From Blastococcus fimeti (GTDB lineage Bacteria; Actinomycetota; Actinomycetes; Mycobacteriales; Geodermatophilaceae), in assembly GCA_900102115.1 (NCBI GenBank), contig FNAW01000001.1, forward strand, positions 496,001 through 560,000: a DNA stretch of 64,000 nt, given 5' to 3'. The notes under the pieces are model-generated. The model saw only the letters and a list, made by a program, of their open reading frames with translations, did no database searches and had not been told where the DNA came from. Position numbers and translations under genes: made by a program. Shown here in pieces: positions 51,053 to 60,445 of the stretch (positions within the stretch are counted from its first letter, which is position 1; each line of letters opens with the position of its first letter).

Positions 51053-51543
51053 CCGAGCTGCCGGGTGGGGCCCGGGCACTGGTGGTCACCGCCTCCAACC
51101 GCGCCGCCGCCGGGGTCTACGAGGACCGCAGCGGGCAGGCGCTGGCCGGCGGCCTGGCCGAGCTCGGCTTCCAGGTGGAGGGCCCCAAGGTCCTCCCCGA
51201 CGACGCCGTCGAGATCGAGGACGTGCTGCGCGCCGCCGTCGACGCCGGGATCGAGGTCGTCCTCACCACCGGTGGCACCGGGCTCTCCCCCACCGACGTG
51301 ACGCCGGAGGCGACCCGCCGGGTGCTGGAGCGCGAGGCGCCCGGCATCGCCGAGGCGGTGCGCCTGTACGGCGCCGAGAACGGCGTGCCGACCGCGGTGC
51401 TGTCGCGCGGTCTGGCCGGCATCGCCGGGCGCACGCTGATCGTCAACCTGCCCGGCTCGACCGGCGGCGTGAAGGACGGCCTCGCCGTGCTGGGCCCGCT
51501 GCTCCCCCACGTGGTCAGCCAGCTGCGCGGCGGCGACCACTAG
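51049..51543 (+). CDS. mog: MogA/MoaB-type molybdopterin adenylyltransferase
   Basis: 164 residues. [39 protein letters not shown] and [16 protein letters not shown] fit the Mog/MoaB fold that adenylates molybdopterin. GTG 51049 overlaps the moaC stop. Its stop overlaps the convergent fdhD by 4 nt. MogA and MoaB cannot be told apart from sequence alone. Confidence 0.93.
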   Translation: MTELPGGARALVVTASNRAAAGVYEDRSGQALAGGLAELGFQVEGPKVLPDDAVEIEDVLRAAVDAGIEVVLTTGGTGLSPTDVTPEATRRVLEREAPGIAEAVRLYGAENGVPTAVLSRGLAGIAGRTLIVNLPGSTGGVKDGLAVLGPLLPHVVSQLRGGDH

Positions 51544-52367
51544 TCGAGCTGGATGCGCTCCGTGCGGGTGTAGACGTTGCAGCCGTCGCCGCGGAGGAAG
51601 CCGACCAGGGTGATGCCGACCTCGCGGGCCAGCTCCACCGCCAGGGACGACGGCGCGGAGACCGCGGCCAGCACCGGGATGCCGGCCATCGCCGCCTTCT
51701 GGGTCAGCTCGAAGCTGGCCCGGCCGCTCACCATCAGCACCTGTCCGGCCAGGGGCAGGCGCCCGGCTCGCACGCCGTCGCCGATCACCTTGTCCACCGC
51801 ATTGTGCCGGCCGACGTCCTCGCGCAGCGCCACCAGCTCGCCGTCCGCGCCGAACAGCCCCGCGGCGTGCAGGCCCCCGGTCTTCTCGAAGACCTCCTGC
51901 TGCGCCCGCAGCCGGTCGGGCAGCGCCAGCAGCGTGGCCAGGGGCAGCCCGACCTCGTCCGCCGCGACGTCGAACGCGGTCTTCGTGCGGATGGCGTCGA
52001 TGCTGGCCTTGCCGCACACCCCGCACGAGCTGGACGTGTAGAAGTTCCGCTCCAGCCCGGTGTCGGGGATCGGGACGCCGGGGGCGAGGTCGACGTCCAC
52101 CACGTTGTAGGTGTTGCGGCCGTCGGCGTCGACGGAGTCGCAGTAGCGCAGGCCCGCGACGTCGTCGGGGCCGGCGATGACGCCCTCGGTGGCGAGGAAC
52201 CCGTGCACCAGGTCGAAGTCGTCCCCGGGCGTGCGCATGGTCACGGCGAGCGGCGTGCCGGCCAGACGGATCTCCAGCGGCTCCTCCGCGGCCACGGTGT
52301 CGGGTCGGGTGGTGTGCTGCGCGCCGCGGATGCGCAGCACCGGCGTCCGGCTGGTGACTCGTCCCAC
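51540..52367 (-). CDS. fdhD: FdhD, formate dehydrogenase accessory sulfurtransferase
   Basis: About 275 residues. The sulfur-relay Cys pair is in [26 protein letters not shown] and [15 protein letters not shown] follow. It carries sulfur to the molybdenum cofactor of formate dehydrogenase. No fdh genes lie in the window. I prefer GTG 52367 (VGRVTSRTP) because TACCGT lies 7 nt upstream; the frame is also open to GTG 52385. Confidence 0.93.
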   Translation of the reverse strand: MGRVTSRTPVLRIRGAQHTTRPDTVAAEEPLEIRLAGTPLAVTMRTPGDDFDLVHGFLATEGVIAGPDDVAGLRYCDSVDADGRNTYNVVDVDLAPGVPIPDTGLERNFYTSSSCGVCGKASIDAIRTKTAFDVAADEVGLPLATLLALPDRLRAQQEVFEKTGGLHAAGLFGADGELVALREDVGRHNAVDKVIGDGVRAGRLPLAGQVLMVSGRASFELTQKAAMAGIPVLAAVSAPSSLAVELAREVGITLVGFLRGDGCNVYTRTERIQLD

Positions 52368-52374
52368 GGCAGGG

Positions 52375-52396
52375 ACGGTACCCACGCCTCTACGGT
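52375..52396. promoter_or_regulatory. Back-to-back leaderless promoters of fdhD and mobA
   Basis: TACCGT on the minus strand (52375-52380) is 7 nt before GTG 52367, and TACGGT on the plus strand (52391-52396) is 6 nt before GTG 52403. The two -10 elements lie only 10 nt apart. Confidence 0.55.
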
Positions 52397-52402
52397 GACG
52401 CC

Positions 52403-52993
52403 GTGGATCAGCCGCCGCCGTACTCAGCCCTGGTGCTCGCCGGCGGGCGCGCCGCGCGGCTCGGCGGGCAGGCCAAGCCGCAGCTGCAGGTCGGCGGCCG
52501 CACCATGCTCGGGACCGTGCTCGCCGCCGTCGCCGACGCCGAGCGGCGGATCGTCGTCGGACCGCCCCAGCCGGTGCCCGGCGACGTCGTCGTCGTCCGC
52601 GAGCGGCCGCCCGGGGGCGGGCCCGTCGCCGCGTTGCGTGCGGGCCTGCCGGAGGTCGCGACCGACGTCGTCGCCCTGCTCGCCGGGGACCTGCCCTTCC
52701 TCTCCGCCGCGCTCATCGCCGACCTCCGCGCAGCGCTCGCCGCCGACGGCGTCCTCGTCGTCGACGACGGCGGCCGCGACCAGTACCTGCTCGGCGTGTG
52801 GCGCACCGACGCCCTGCGCGCGGCACTCCCGGCGGGGGACGGCCCCACCTCTCTGCGGCGGGTGCTCGCCCCGCTGCGGACGGACCGGATCCGCCCCCTC
52901 GTGCCGCCGGGCATGCCCCCGCCCTGGCTGGACTGCGACACCCCGGCCGATCTCGCCCGCGCGCGGGCGGTAGCCGCCGACCTCGACGGGTAG
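52403..52993 (+). CDS. mobA: MobA-like molybdenum cofactor guanylyltransferase
   Basis: 196 residues, NTP-transferase fold. [28 protein letters not shown] is the nucleotide loop with its Lys, [10 protein letters not shown] holds the metal Asp, and it ends [12 protein letters not shown]. It attaches GMP to Mo-cofactor, which fits its place beside fdhD and the moa/moe genes. Confidence 0.9.
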   Translation: MDQPPPYSALVLAGGRAARLGGQAKPQLQVGGRTMLGTVLAAVADAERRIVVGPPQPVPGDVVVVRERPPGGGPVAALRAGLPEVATDVVALLAGDLPFLSAALIADLRAALAADGVLVVDDGGRDQYLLGVWRTDALRAALPAGDGPTSLRRVLAPLRTDRIRPLVPPGMPPPWLDCDTPADLARARAVAADLDG

Positions 52994-53002
52994 GGGCCGG
53001 TC

Positions 53003-53665
53003 ATGCGCATCGTCATCGCCGGGGCCCACGGGCAGGTCGCCCGCCGCCTCGGCCGTCTGCTCTCCGCCCGCGGCGACACCGTCGTCGGCCTCATCCGCAA
53101 CCCCGACCACGCGGCCGACCTGCGCAGCGACGGGGTCGAGCCCGCCGTGCTCGACCTCGAGTCCGCCTCGGTGGACGAGCTGGCCGCGCCGTCCCGGGGC
53201 GCGGACGTCGTCGTCTTCGCCGCCGGCGCCGGTCCGGGCAGCGGGGAGGCCCGCAAGCACACGGTCGACCACGGCGCCGCGGTGCTGCTGGCCGACGCCG
53301 CGGAGAGGGCCGGCGTCGGGCGGTACGTGCTGGTGTCGTCCATGGGCGTCGAGCAGGCGCGCGACGGCGCCCCGGAGGGCGTGGACCCGGTGATGGCGGT
53401 CTACCTGCAGGCCAAGCTGCGCGCCGAGGACGACGTCCTCCCCCGCGCAGCACTGGCCACGACCGTGCTGCGGCCCGGCGGGCTCACCGACGAGCCGGGC
53501 ACCGGCCGGGTGCACCTGGCCCGCAGCACGGGCTACGGCAGCATCCCCCGGGACGACGTCGCGGCGGTGCTGGTCGCACTGATCGATGCCGGACGCGATG
53601 GCGCCGTCATCGAGCTCGTCTCCGGTGACACCCCGATCGACGAGGCAGTCGCCGCCCTGCCGTGA
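53003..53665 (+). CDS. NAD(P)-binding atypical SDR protein
   Basis: 220 residues. Rossmann motif is IVIAGAHGQVARRLGRLLSARG, followed by VVVFAAGAGP and YVLVSSMGVEQ. No SDR catalytic YxxxK is clear in the usual place, though VYLQAKLRAE at about 133-142 resembles it. The family includes NmrA-like sensors and small reductases. AGGGGCC precedes ATG 53003. It follows mobA by 9 nt. Confidence 0.86.
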   Translation: MRIVIAGAHGQVARRLGRLLSARGDTVVGLIRNPDHAADLRSDGVEPAVLDLESASVDELAAPSRGADVVVFAAGAGPGSGEARKHTVDHGAAVLLADAAERAGVGRYVLVSSMGVEQARDGAPEGVDPVMAVYLQAKLRAEDDVLPRAALATTVLRPGGLTDEPGTGRVHLARSTGYGSIPRDDVAAVLVALIDAGRDGAVIELVSGDTPIDEAVAALP

Positions 53666-53668
53666 GGT

Positions 53669-54445
53669 TTAGGCGCGCCGGGCCCGGGTGAGCAGCGCGC
53701 GGTCGGCCAGCATGTCCTCGGGCGGGTAGTCGACGCGGACCAGCGTCAGCCCGCCGGCCGGCGCGACCGGCACCTCGCTGGCCCGCTCGTCGCGGGCGAG
53801 CAGCCCGGCCGGCCAGTCCGGTGTCCGACGGCCCTCGCCCACCGCCGTCAGCGCCCCGACGAGGCTGCGGACCATGGAGTGGCAGAACGCGTCGGCCGAC
53901 GCCGAGATGGTCACCAGGTCATCGGTCCGGGCGACCTGCAGGGCCAGCAGGGTGCGGATGGTGGTGGCACCCTCGCGGCGACGGCAGTAGGCGGCAAAGT
54001 CGTGCTCGCCCAGCAACAACGCCGCGGCCGCGGCCATCGCCTCGGTGTCGAGCGAGCGGCCCCATGCGACGGTGTCGGAGCGGCGCAGCGGTGGCGGACC
54101 CCAATCGGCGTCGGTCAGCCGGTACACGTAGTGCCGGCCGAGGGCGGCGAACCGGGCGTCGAAGTCCGGATGGGCCTCCACCACGGACGGGACGGCGATG
54201 TCCGGCGGCAGGATCCCGCGCAGCCGCCGCACCAGCCGGTCGCGCTGCTGGTCCCACAGCGCCCGCGGGACGTCGCAGTGCGCCACCTGCCCGGTGGCGT
54301 GCACGCCGGCGTCCGTGCGGCCGGCGACGGTCAGCTGGACCGGGGTGCGGAGCACCGTTCCGAGCGCCTCCTCGAGGTCGCCCTGCACCGTCCGCAGGGC
54401 GGGCTGCCGGGCCCAGCCGTGCAGCGCCGTCCCGTCGTAGCTCAC
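53669..54445 (-). CDS. truA: TruA, tRNA pseudouridine(38-40) synthase
   Basis: 258 residues. Catalytic Asp lies in [30 protein letters not shown] is the N-terminal motif, and [15 protein letters not shown] a C-terminal one. The only ATG/GTG start in this frame is GTG 54445. The codons just before it read VRLRLA, which is the usual first strand of the family. A non-standard start, or a slightly shortened N-terminus, is therefore possible. A terminator hairpin lies just upstream. Confidence 0.92.
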   Translation of the reverse strand: MSYDGTALHGWARQPALRTVQGDLEEALGTVLRTPVQLTVAGRTDAGVHATGQVAHCDVPRALWDQQRDRLVRRLRGILPPDIAVPSVVEAHPDFDARFAALGRHYVYRLTDADWGPPPLRRSDTVAWGRSLDTEAMAAAAALLLGEHDFAAYCRRREGATTIRTLLALQVARTDDLVTISASADAFCHSMVRSLVGALTAVGEGRRTPDWPAGLLARDERASEVPVAPAGGLTLVRVDYPPEDMLADRALLTRARRA

Positions 54446-54460
54446 CGCCAGACGAAGACG

Positions 54461-54496
54461 GACGAGCCCGCCACCGTCGTGGGTGGCGGGCTCGTC
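54461..54496 (-). terminator. Terminator between the ribosomal operon and truA
   Basis: GACGAGCCCGCCACC, 6-nt loop, GGTGGCGGGCTCGTC: a perfect 15-bp stem 16 nt before the truA start. Confidence 0.8.
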
Positions 54497-54527
54497 CGGG
54501 TGTTCGGTGTTCAGCGTGCTCGGAGCG

Positions 54528-54779
54528 TCAGCGCGGGTCGGGAGCCGACTCGCCGCCGGGAGCGTGCAGGCTCGCGGTGGCCGCGTCGCCCAGCTCCGCG
54601 GCGTTGACCTCGGCCGCGGCGGCGTCGGCGAGCTCCGGGGAGACGTTGTCGCCGTCGACGACGACGCCGTTCTCCGCGGTGGGCTCGCGGTCGACGTCGC
54701 CGTCGTCCTGGCGCTCCCCGTCGGGCACGAAGACGTCGGTGACGATCTCCTGCGCCTCGTCGCGGTCGCCGCTGGTCAC
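54528..54779 (-). CDS. Small acidic protein coupled to rplQ
   Basis: 83 residues, rich in Asp, Glu, Ala and Val, with no membrane segment or known motif. GTG 54779 overlaps the rplQ stop as GTGA, the same coupling used by true gene pairs in this window. It resembles in composition the acidic tail of L17. It could be a real small gene or a frame-shifted extension of that tail. No family recognised. Confidence 0.5.
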   Translation of the reverse strand: MTSGDRDEAQEIVTDVFVPDGERQDDGDVDREPTAENGVVVDGDNVSPELADAAAAEVNAAELGDAATASLHAPGGESAPDPR

Positions 54780-55387
54780 TTGGCGCCGTCCGTGTCGGAC
54801 TCGGTCTCCGCCTCCGCGGAGGCGTCGTCGGCCTCGTCCGGGCTGTCCGCGGAGTCGGCCGAGTCGGCGCTGTCGGCCGAGTCCGCGCTGTCCGCGGACT
54901 CCTCGGCGGCGTCCGTCGGCTCGATGGCGTCCGCGGTCACCTCGCCGGCGGCAGCGGCGGAGCCGGCCCCGGTGGCGAACTGCGTGCCGCGGGCCCGCTC
55001 GGCCTCGCCGACGGCCTGCTGGCCGACGGTGAGCGCCTCGACGAGCTCGATGACGGCCATGGGGGCGTTGTCGCCCTTGCGGGGGCCGACCTTGGTGATG
55101 CGGGTGTAGCCACCCGGCCGGTTCGCGAAGCGCGGACCGATCTCGGCGAAGAGGGTGTGCACGACGTCCTTGTCACGGATGACGGTCATCACCTGGCGAC
55201 GGGAGTGCAGGTCACCACGCTTCGCGAAGCTCACCAGCTTCTCGGCGTAGGGGCGCAGCCGCTTGGCCTTGGCCTCGGTGGTGGTGATCCGCCCATGCTC
55301 GAACAGCGACGTGGCCATGTTGGCCAGCATCAGCCGCTGGTGCGCGGGGGATCCGCCGAGACGGGGACCCTTGGTGGGGGTGGGCAT
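54776..55387 (-). CDS. rplQ: Ribosomal protein L17 with long acidic repeat tail
   Basis: 203 residues. The L17 core is residues 1-120 ([43 protein letters not shown]). A long C-terminal extension carries about six tandem SAD/DSA units and many Asp and Glu, ending DTDGAK. Bacterial L17 is usually 120-130 residues; actinobacterial forms are often longer. It is separated from rpoA by 133 nt containing a hairpin. Confidence 0.95.
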   Translation of the reverse strand: MPTPTKGPRLGGSPAHQRLMLANMATSLFEHGRITTTEAKAKRLRPYAEKLVSFAKRGDLHSRRQVMTVIRDKDVVHTLFAEIGPRFANRPGGYTRITKVGPRKGDNAPMAVIELVEALTVGQQAVGEAERARGTQFATGAGSAAAAGEVTADAIEPTDAAEESADSADSADSADSADSADSPDEADDASAEAETESDTDGAK

Positions 55388-55484
55388 GTCGGTCCTTCCT
55401 CAGGCTGCCGGCCGGTGCGAGGGGCGGCTGCGTTCCGTGGTGGTGCTGTCGTTGCTGCTCAGCGTGCCGGGCCCGGGAGCCCGT

Positions 55485-55514
55485 CCGGGCGGCGGGGTCT
55501 CCCCCGCCGCCCGG
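55485..55514 (-). terminator. Hairpin between rpoA and rplQ
   Basis: CCGGGCGGCGGGG, loop TCTC, CCCCGCCGCCCGG: a perfect 13-bp stem 6 nt after the rpoA stop. It may reduce readthrough into rplQ or stabilise the rpoA mRNA. Confidence 0.6.
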
Positions 55515-55520
55515 TGTGGA

Positions 55521-56600
55521 TCAGAGCTGCTCGGTCTCCTGGTAGGAGCCCTCGTCGTACTGGGGCTGCTGCTCGTAGCCGGGGGCGAACTCGCCGGTGC
55601 CCTGGTAGGCGTCGGTCTCGTAGCCCTCGTCGTAGCTCTCGACCGAGGTCGGGATGAATCCGGGCGGGCTGTCCTTGAGGGCCAGGCCCATCGCCGCGAG
55701 CTTCATCTTGACCTCGTCGATCGACTTCGCGCCGAAGTTGCGGATGTCGAGGAGGTCGGCCTCGGAGCGGGTGACGAGCTCACCGACGGTGTGCACGCCC
55801 TCGCGCTTGAGGCAGTTGTAGGACCGGACGGTGAGGTCCATGTCCTCGATCGGCATCGAGAAGTTGGCGATGTCGGCGGCCTCGGCCGGGCTGGGCCCGA
55901 CCTCGATGCCCTCGGCGTCGATGTTCAGCTCGCGCAGCAGACCGAAGAGCTCGACCAGCGTCGACCCGGCGGACGCGATGGCGTCCCGGGGGGCGATGGA
56001 GGGCTTGGTCTCGACGTCGACCACGAGGCGGTCGAAGTCGGTGCGCTGCTCGACGCGGGTGGCCTCGACGGCGTAGGTGACCTTGAGGACCGGCGAGTAG
56101 ATCGAGTCGACCGGAATGCGGCCGATCTCCTGGCCGGGCTGCTTGTTCTGCGGGGCCGGGACGTAGCCGCGACCGCGCTCGACGACGAGCTCGACCTCGA
56201 GGCGGCCCTTGCCGTTCAGCGTGGCGATGTGGAGGTCGGGGTTGTGCACCTCGACGCCGGCCGGCGGCGCGATGTCCGCGGCGGTGACCTCACCGGGACC
56301 CTGCTTGCGCAGGTACATGGTCACCGGCTCGTCGGAGTCGGAGCTGACGACCAGGCCCTTGAGGTTGAGGATCAGCTCGGTGACGTCCTCCTTGACCCCC
56401 GGCACGGTCGTGAACTCGTGCAGGGTGCCCTCGATCCGGATGCTGGTGACAGCAGCGCCGGGGATCGACGACAGGAGGGTGCGGCGCAGGGAGTTGCCGA
56501 GGGTGTAGCCGAAGCCGGGCTCGAGCGGCTCGATGACGAACCGCGAGCGCTGCTCCGAGATGGTCTCCTCGGTGAGGGTGGGGCGCTGTGCGATGAGCAT
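55521..56600 (-). CDS. rpoA: RNA polymerase alpha subunit
   Basis: 359 residues. The N-terminal domain starts [21 protein letters not shown], with [23 protein letters not shown]. The C-terminal domain ([41 protein letters not shown]) contacts UP elements and activators. A Tyr/Gln/Glu-rich tail follows. ATG 56600 is set by the conserved start; GGAG lies upstream. Confidence 0.97.
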   Translation of the reverse strand: MLIAQRPTLTEETISEQRSRFVIEPLEPGFGYTLGNSLRRTLLSSIPGAAVTSIRIEGTLHEFTTVPGVKEDVTELILNLKGLVVSSDSDEPVTMYLRKQGPGEVTAADIAPPAGVEVHNPDLHIATLNGKGRLEVELVVERGRGYVPAPQNKQPGQEIGRIPVDSIYSPVLKVTYAVEATRVEQRTDFDRLVVDVETKPSIAPRDAIASAGSTLVELFGLLRELNIDAEGIEVGPSPAEAADIANFSMPIEDMDLTVRSYNCLKREGVHTVGELVTRSEADLLDIRNFGAKSIDEVKMKLAAMGLALKDSPPGFIPTSVESYDEGYETDAYQGTGEFAPGYEQQPQYDEGSYQETEQL

Positions 56601-56662
56601 GGTGTCTCCTTGAGGTCCTCCGGCGACCGCCATATGACGCCGTGAGGGGGGTGGTGCCGGCG

Positions 56663-56682
56663 GGGCGGACATCGGTCCGCCC
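56663..56682 (-). terminator. Hairpin between rpsD and rpoA
   Basis: GGGCGGAC, loop ATCG, GTCCGCCC: an 8-bp stem within the 105-nt gap. Confidence 0.45.
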
Positions 56683-56705
56683 GCCCCGCCGTACTGCAGG
56701 GGCTG

Positions 56706-57332
56706 CTACTTGGAGTAGAGCTCCACGATCAGCTGCTCCTGGACCGGGGTGTCGATCACCTGACGGGCCGGGATGTTGTGCACGAGGACGCGCAGCTGGC
56801 TGCTGATGACCTCGAGCCACGGGGGCACGGGGCGCTCGCCGGCGCGGGCCTGGGCGATCTCGAACGGCAGCATCGTGCGCGACTTCTCGGCCACCTCGAC
56901 GATGTCGTTCTCGGTCACCCGGTACGACGGGATGTCGACCTTGCGGCCGTTCACCCGGATGTGCCCGTGGCGGACCAGCTGGCGGGCCATGTCGCGGGAC
57001 TCGGCGAAGCCGGCCCGGTACACGACGTTGTCCAGGCGCGACTCCAGGATCTGGAGCAGGACCTCGCCGGTCTTGCCGCTCTTGCGGTTGGCCTCTTCGT
57101 AGTAACCGCGGAACTGCTTCTCCAGCACGCCGTAGATGCGGCGGGCCTTCTGCTTCTCGCGGAGCTGCAGCAGGTACTCGCTGTCCTTGGTGCGGCCACG
57201 ACCGTGCTCACCCGGCGGGTAGGGCCGGATCTCGATCGGGCACTTCGCGGACTCGCACTTGCTGCCCTTGAGGAACAGCTTCATCTTCTCGCGCCTGCAG
57301 AGGCGGCAGTCGGCTCCGGTGTAACGGGCCAC
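56706..57332 (-). CDS. rpsD: Ribosomal protein S4 (Zn-ribbon type)
   Basis: 208 residues. The N-terminus retains four Cys ([18 protein letters not shown]...KC), marking the zinc-binding C+ form. The S4 RNA-binding domain is [20 protein letters not shown]. It assembles 16S rRNA early. Confidence 0.97.
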   Translation of the reverse strand: MARYTGADCRLCRREKMKLFLKGSKCESAKCPIEIRPYPPGEHGRGRTKDSEYLLQLREKQKARRIYGVLEKQFRGYYEEANRKSGKTGEVLLQILESRLDNVVYRAGFAESRDMARQLVRHGHIRVNGRKVDIPSYRVTENDIVEVAEKSRTMLPFEIAQARAGERPVPPWLEVISSQLRVLVHNIPARQVIDTPVQEQLIVELYSK

Positions 57333-57367
57333 GTCAAATACTCCTAGATCGTCTCGTCAGTGACCGG

Positions 57368-57775
57368 TCAGACCCGGCGGCGCTTCTTGGGGCGACAGCC
57401 GTTGTGCGGCTGCGGCGTCACGTCCTGGATCTGCCCGACCTCGAGGCCCGTGGCCTGCAGGGAGCGGATGGCCGTCTCGCGACCGGAGCCAGGGCCCTTC
57501 ACGAAGACGTCGACCTTGCGCATGCCGTGCTCCTGCGCCTTACGGGCGGCGTTCTCGGCAGCCATCTGCGCCGCGAACGGCGTGGACTTGCGCGAGCCCT
57601 TGAAACCGACGTGGCCGGCGGAGGCCCAGCTGATCACGTTCCCGGCCGGGTCGGTGATCGACACGATCGTGTTGTTGAACGTGCTCTTGATGTGCGCGGC
57701 GCCGTGGGCGACGTTCTTCTTCTCCTTGCGGCGGACCTTCTTGGCACCAGCCGCGGTGCGAGCCCTGGGAGGCAT
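57368..57775 (-). CDS. rpsK: Ribosomal protein S11
   Basis: 135 residues. [20 protein letters not shown] and [24 protein letters not shown] are diagnostic, ending KKRRRV. Between it and rpsM lie 116 nt without a gene. Confidence 0.97.
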   Translation of the reverse strand: MPPRARTAAGAKKVRRKEKKNVAHGAAHIKSTFNNTIVSITDPAGNVISWASAGHVGFKGSRKSTPFAAQMAAENAARKAQEHGMRKVDVFVKGPGSGRETAIRSLQATGLEVGQIQDVTPQPHNGCRPKKRRRV

Positions 57776-57891
57776 GTCTCTCCGGTTTCCTTCAGTTGTG
57801 GCCTGGGGTTGCTGCCGCGAGGCAGCACACGTGTCGCGCCATCGCTCCCGCCCTCACGGGTCGCTGCGACCGCACGTCGACGTGCTGTGGG

Positions 57892-58266
57892 TCAGCGGGC
57901 CTTCTTCTTGCCCGCGATGGTCTTGCGCGGGCCCTTGCTCGAGCGCGCGTTCGTCTTGGTGCGCTGGCCGTGGACGGGGAGTCCACGACGGTGACGCAGC
58001 CCCTGGTAGCAACCGATCTCCACCTTGCGGCGGATGTCGGCGGCCACCTCGCGGCGCAGGTCACCCTCGACGCGGAAGTGCTCGTCGATGTAGTCGCGCA
58101 GCTTCAGCAGATCCTCGTCACCGAGGTCCTTGACGCGCAGGTCCGGGCTGACACCCGTCGCGGCCAGGGTCTCCTTGGCGTGGGTCTTCCCGATGCCGTA
58201 GATGTACGTGAGGGCGACCTCCAACCGCTTCTCGCGGGGAAGGTCGACGCCTGCCAGTCGTGCCAT
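57892..58266 (-). CDS. rpsM: Ribosomal protein S13
   Basis: 124 residues. [21 protein letters not shown] and [21 protein letters not shown] are diagnostic. The basic C-terminus contacts tRNA. It lies 14 nt after rpmJ. Confidence 0.97.
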   Translation of the reverse strand: MARLAGVDLPREKRLEVALTYIYGIGKTHAKETLAATGVSPDLRVKDLGDEDLLKLRDYIDEHFRVEGDLRREVAADIRRKVEIGCYQGLRHRRGLPVHGQRTKTNARSSKGPRKTIAGKKKAR

Positions 58267-58280
58267 GTTCTGGTACTCCC

Positions 58281-58394
58281 TCAGCCCTGGCGCTGCTTGT
58301 GCCGGGCGTTGTCGCAGATGACCATGACCCGGCCGTGCCGGCGGATCACCTTGCACTTGTCGCAGATCTTCTTCACCGACGGCTGGACCTTCAC
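58281..58394 (-). CDS. rpmJ: Ribosomal protein L36
   Basis: 37 residues reading [20 protein letters not shown]... and ending [10 protein letters not shown]. Cys11, Cys14, Cys27 and His32 form the zinc site, so this is the zinc-binding form. GTG start at 58394, between infA and rpsM. Confidence 0.95.
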   Translation of the reverse strand: MKVQPSVKKICDKCKVIRRHGRVMVICDNARHKQRQG

Positions 58395-58465
58395 CGGTGC
58401 CGCCCCTCATTCCTCGATCGTGTGCCGGCCGCGTCTCTGCCGGTGGGCAGTCGCTGACCGAGCGG

Positions 58466-58687
58466 TTACTTGTAGCGGTAGACGATGCGACCGCGCGTCA
58501 GGTCGTAGGGCGAAAGCTCCACGACCACGCGGTCCTCGGGCAGGATGCGGATGTAGTGCTGCCGCATCTTGCCGCTGATGTGGGCGAGCACCCGGTGCCC
58601 GTTCTGCAGTTCGACCCGGAACATCGCGTTGGGCAGCGGCTCGACGACGCGACCCTCGACCTCGATGGCCCCGTCTTTCTTCGCCAT
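58466..58687 (-). CDS. infA: Translation initiation factor IF-1
   Basis: 73 residues with the S1-like OB fold: [43 protein letters not shown], ending RGRIVYRYK. It lies 71 nt before rpmJ. The 257-nt gap to map contains a 12-nt palindrome (GGCGCTAGCGCC, 58843-58854) and probably the promoter for infA-rpmJ-rpsM. Confidence 0.97.
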   Translation of the reverse strand: MAKKDGAIEVEGRVVEPLPNAMFRVELQNGHRVLAHISGKMRQHYIRILPEDRVVVELSPYDLTRGRIVYRYK

Positions 58688-58842
58688 GCCCTACACGCAC
58701 TCCTTGACTCGGTGGTACTCGGCCCTCGTCCGCGCCCACGGGTGTACCCGGGACGACGACCTCGGTGATGTCGCAGAACAGGTGGTGCTGGCGCTCTCGC
58801 GAGGGCGCTCCCCGTCACGCGGCCACAGCACGACGAAAGAAC

Positions 58843-58854
58843 GGCGCTAGCGCC
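58843..58854. promoter_or_regulatory. Palindrome in the infA upstream gap
   Basis: GGCGCTAGCGCC is a perfect 12-nt palindrome in the 257-nt gap between map and infA. Role unknown; no gene is visible in the gap. Confidence 0.3.
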
Positions 58855-58944
58855 ACAGGGAATCGTACCTGACGACCCGCGGGTTCCCAACCGGCCCCCA
58901 TGAGGGCTGCGCTACAGCCCGGCGGAGCCGCTCAGGAGGGCCCG

Positions 58945-59748
58945 TCAGGTGCGCGGCGTGATCCCGAACGGGGCCAGACCGGCGACCCCGCCGTCCTCGG
59001 CCGTCAGCACCCAGGGTCCCTCGGGCGTGATGGCGACGGAGTGCTCGAAGTGCGCGGCCCGCGAGCCGTCCTTCGTCACGACCGTCCAGCCGTCGTCCAG
59101 CTCGACCGTCGCCGGGTCCCCGACCGTGACCATCGGCTCGATCGCCAGGGCGAGCCCCGGGACCAGCTTGGGCCCGCGACCGGCGCGACCGTAGTTGAGG
59201 ACGTGCGGGTCCTGGTGCATCTCCGTGCCGATGCCGTGCCCGCCGTAGTGGTCGACGATCCCGTACGGGTGCGCGTGGGTCCGGATCGACTCCTCGACGG
59301 CCGCGCTGATGTCGGTGAGCCGGCCCCCGGCCACGGCCCGGGCCAGGCCGGCCCACATCGAGCGCTCGGTCACCTCGATCAGAGCGGCGTCCTCGGCCGA
59401 GGGCTCCCCCACCGTCACGGTGATCGCGGAGTCGCTGTGCCAGCCGGCCAGGATCGCGCCGCAGTCGATCGAGATGTTGTCGCCCTCGGCCAGCCGGCGG
59501 TCGGGGTTCGGGATCCCGTGGACCACCTCGTCGTTGACCGACGCGCAGATGGTCCCGGTGAAGCCGTGGTAGCCGAGGAAGTTCGGCACGGCGCCCTTCG
59601 AGCGGATGTGGTCCTCGGCGACCGCGTCGAGCTCACCGGTGGTGACGCCGGGCCGCACCGCAGCCCTGACCGCCGCCAGCGCCCCGGCCGTCACGAGCCC
59701 GGAGGCGCGCATGAGCTCGATCTCGTGCGCCGTCTTGATCTGGATCAT
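58945..59748 (-). CDS. map: Type I methionine aminopeptidase
   Basis: Removes the initiator Met. 267 residues. Metal ligands lie in SIDCGAIL and HSDSAIT (Asp), GGHGIGTEMH (His), LAIEPM (Glu) and AHFEHSVAIT (Glu); substrate His is in EVVHGIPN. ATG 59748 (MIQIKTAHEIELMR) is the family start. It follows adk by 76 nt. Confidence 0.96.
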   Translation of the reverse strand: MIQIKTAHEIELMRASGLVTAGALAAVRAAVRPGVTTGELDAVAEDHIRSKGAVPNFLGYHGFTGTICASVNDEVVHGIPNPDRRLAEGDNISIDCGAILAGWHSDSAITVTVGEPSAEDAALIEVTERSMWAGLARAVAGGRLTDISAAVEESIRTHAHPYGIVDHYGGHGIGTEMHQDPHVLNYGRAGRGPKLVPGLALAIEPMVTVGDPATVELDDGWTVVTKDGSRAAHFEHSVAITPEGPWVLTAEDGGVAGLAPFGITPRT

Positions 59749-59824
59749 GCGTCCACTCCACTTCGCCAGCAGCGGCACCCGGGCCAGCAGTGCCTCGCGG
59801 CGGTCGCCGTGCACTGCCGGGCCC

Positions 59825-60445
59825 TCAGGCGCCGGCCGCGGCCGCGCTCGGGGCGGTGCCCTCGGGGTCGACGCCGAGCGCACGCAGCGCCCGGCCGGTG
59901 ACCTCGTCCACGGCACCGATCGCGTCGATGCGGGACAGCAGGCCCTCGCCCTCGTAGAACCCGGACAGCGGCGCCGTCTGTTCCCGGTAGACCTCGAGGC
60001 GGTGCCGCACGGTCTCGGGCTTGTCGTCGTCGCGCTGCACCATCTCGCCGTCGACGAGCATGCGGCGGCCGGAGAGCCGGCGCACCAGCTCCTCCTCGTC
60101 GACGACGAGCTCGAGCACGCGGTCCAGCCCGGTGCCGAGGTCGGCGAGCGAGGCGGCCAGCTGCTCGGCCTGGGAGATGGTCCGCGGGAAGCCGTCCAGC
60201 AGGAAGCCGCCCTCGGCGTCCGGCTCGGCGAGGCGGTCCTTGACCATGGCCACGGTGATCTCGTCGGGGACGAGGTCGCCGGCGTCCATGTAGACCTTGG
60301 CCTTCTGGCCGAGCTCGGTCGCGCCGCTCACGTTCGCCCGGAAGATGTCCCCGGTGGAGATGGCCGGGACGGCGAGGCGGCCCGCGATGAACTGCGCCTG
60401 GGTGCCCTTGCCCGCTCCGGGGGGCCCCAGCAGGACGACGCGCAC
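59825..60445 (-). CDS. adk: Adenylate kinase
   Basis: 206 residues. P-loop is [29 protein letters not shown] follows. The LID is short and without Cys, as in other actinobacteria. An Ala-rich tail ends the protein. GTG 60445 shares its G with the secY stop (TAGTG), so the two are translationally coupled. Confidence 0.96.
   Translation of the reverse strand: MRVVLLGPPGAGKGTQAQFIAGRLAVPAISTGDIFRANVSGATELGQKAKVYMDAGDLVPDEITVAMVKDRLAEPDAEGGFLLDGFPRTISQAEQLAASLADLGTGLDRVLELVVDEEELVRRLSGRRMLVDGEMVQRDDDKPETVRHRLEVYREQTAPLSGFYEGEGLLSRIDAIGAVDEVTGRALRALGVDPEGTAPSAAAAGA

Noticed and set aside
56706..57332. Four N-terminal Cys of S4 as unusual
   Set aside because: Zinc-binding C+ forms of S4 are common in actinobacteria and other bacteria.
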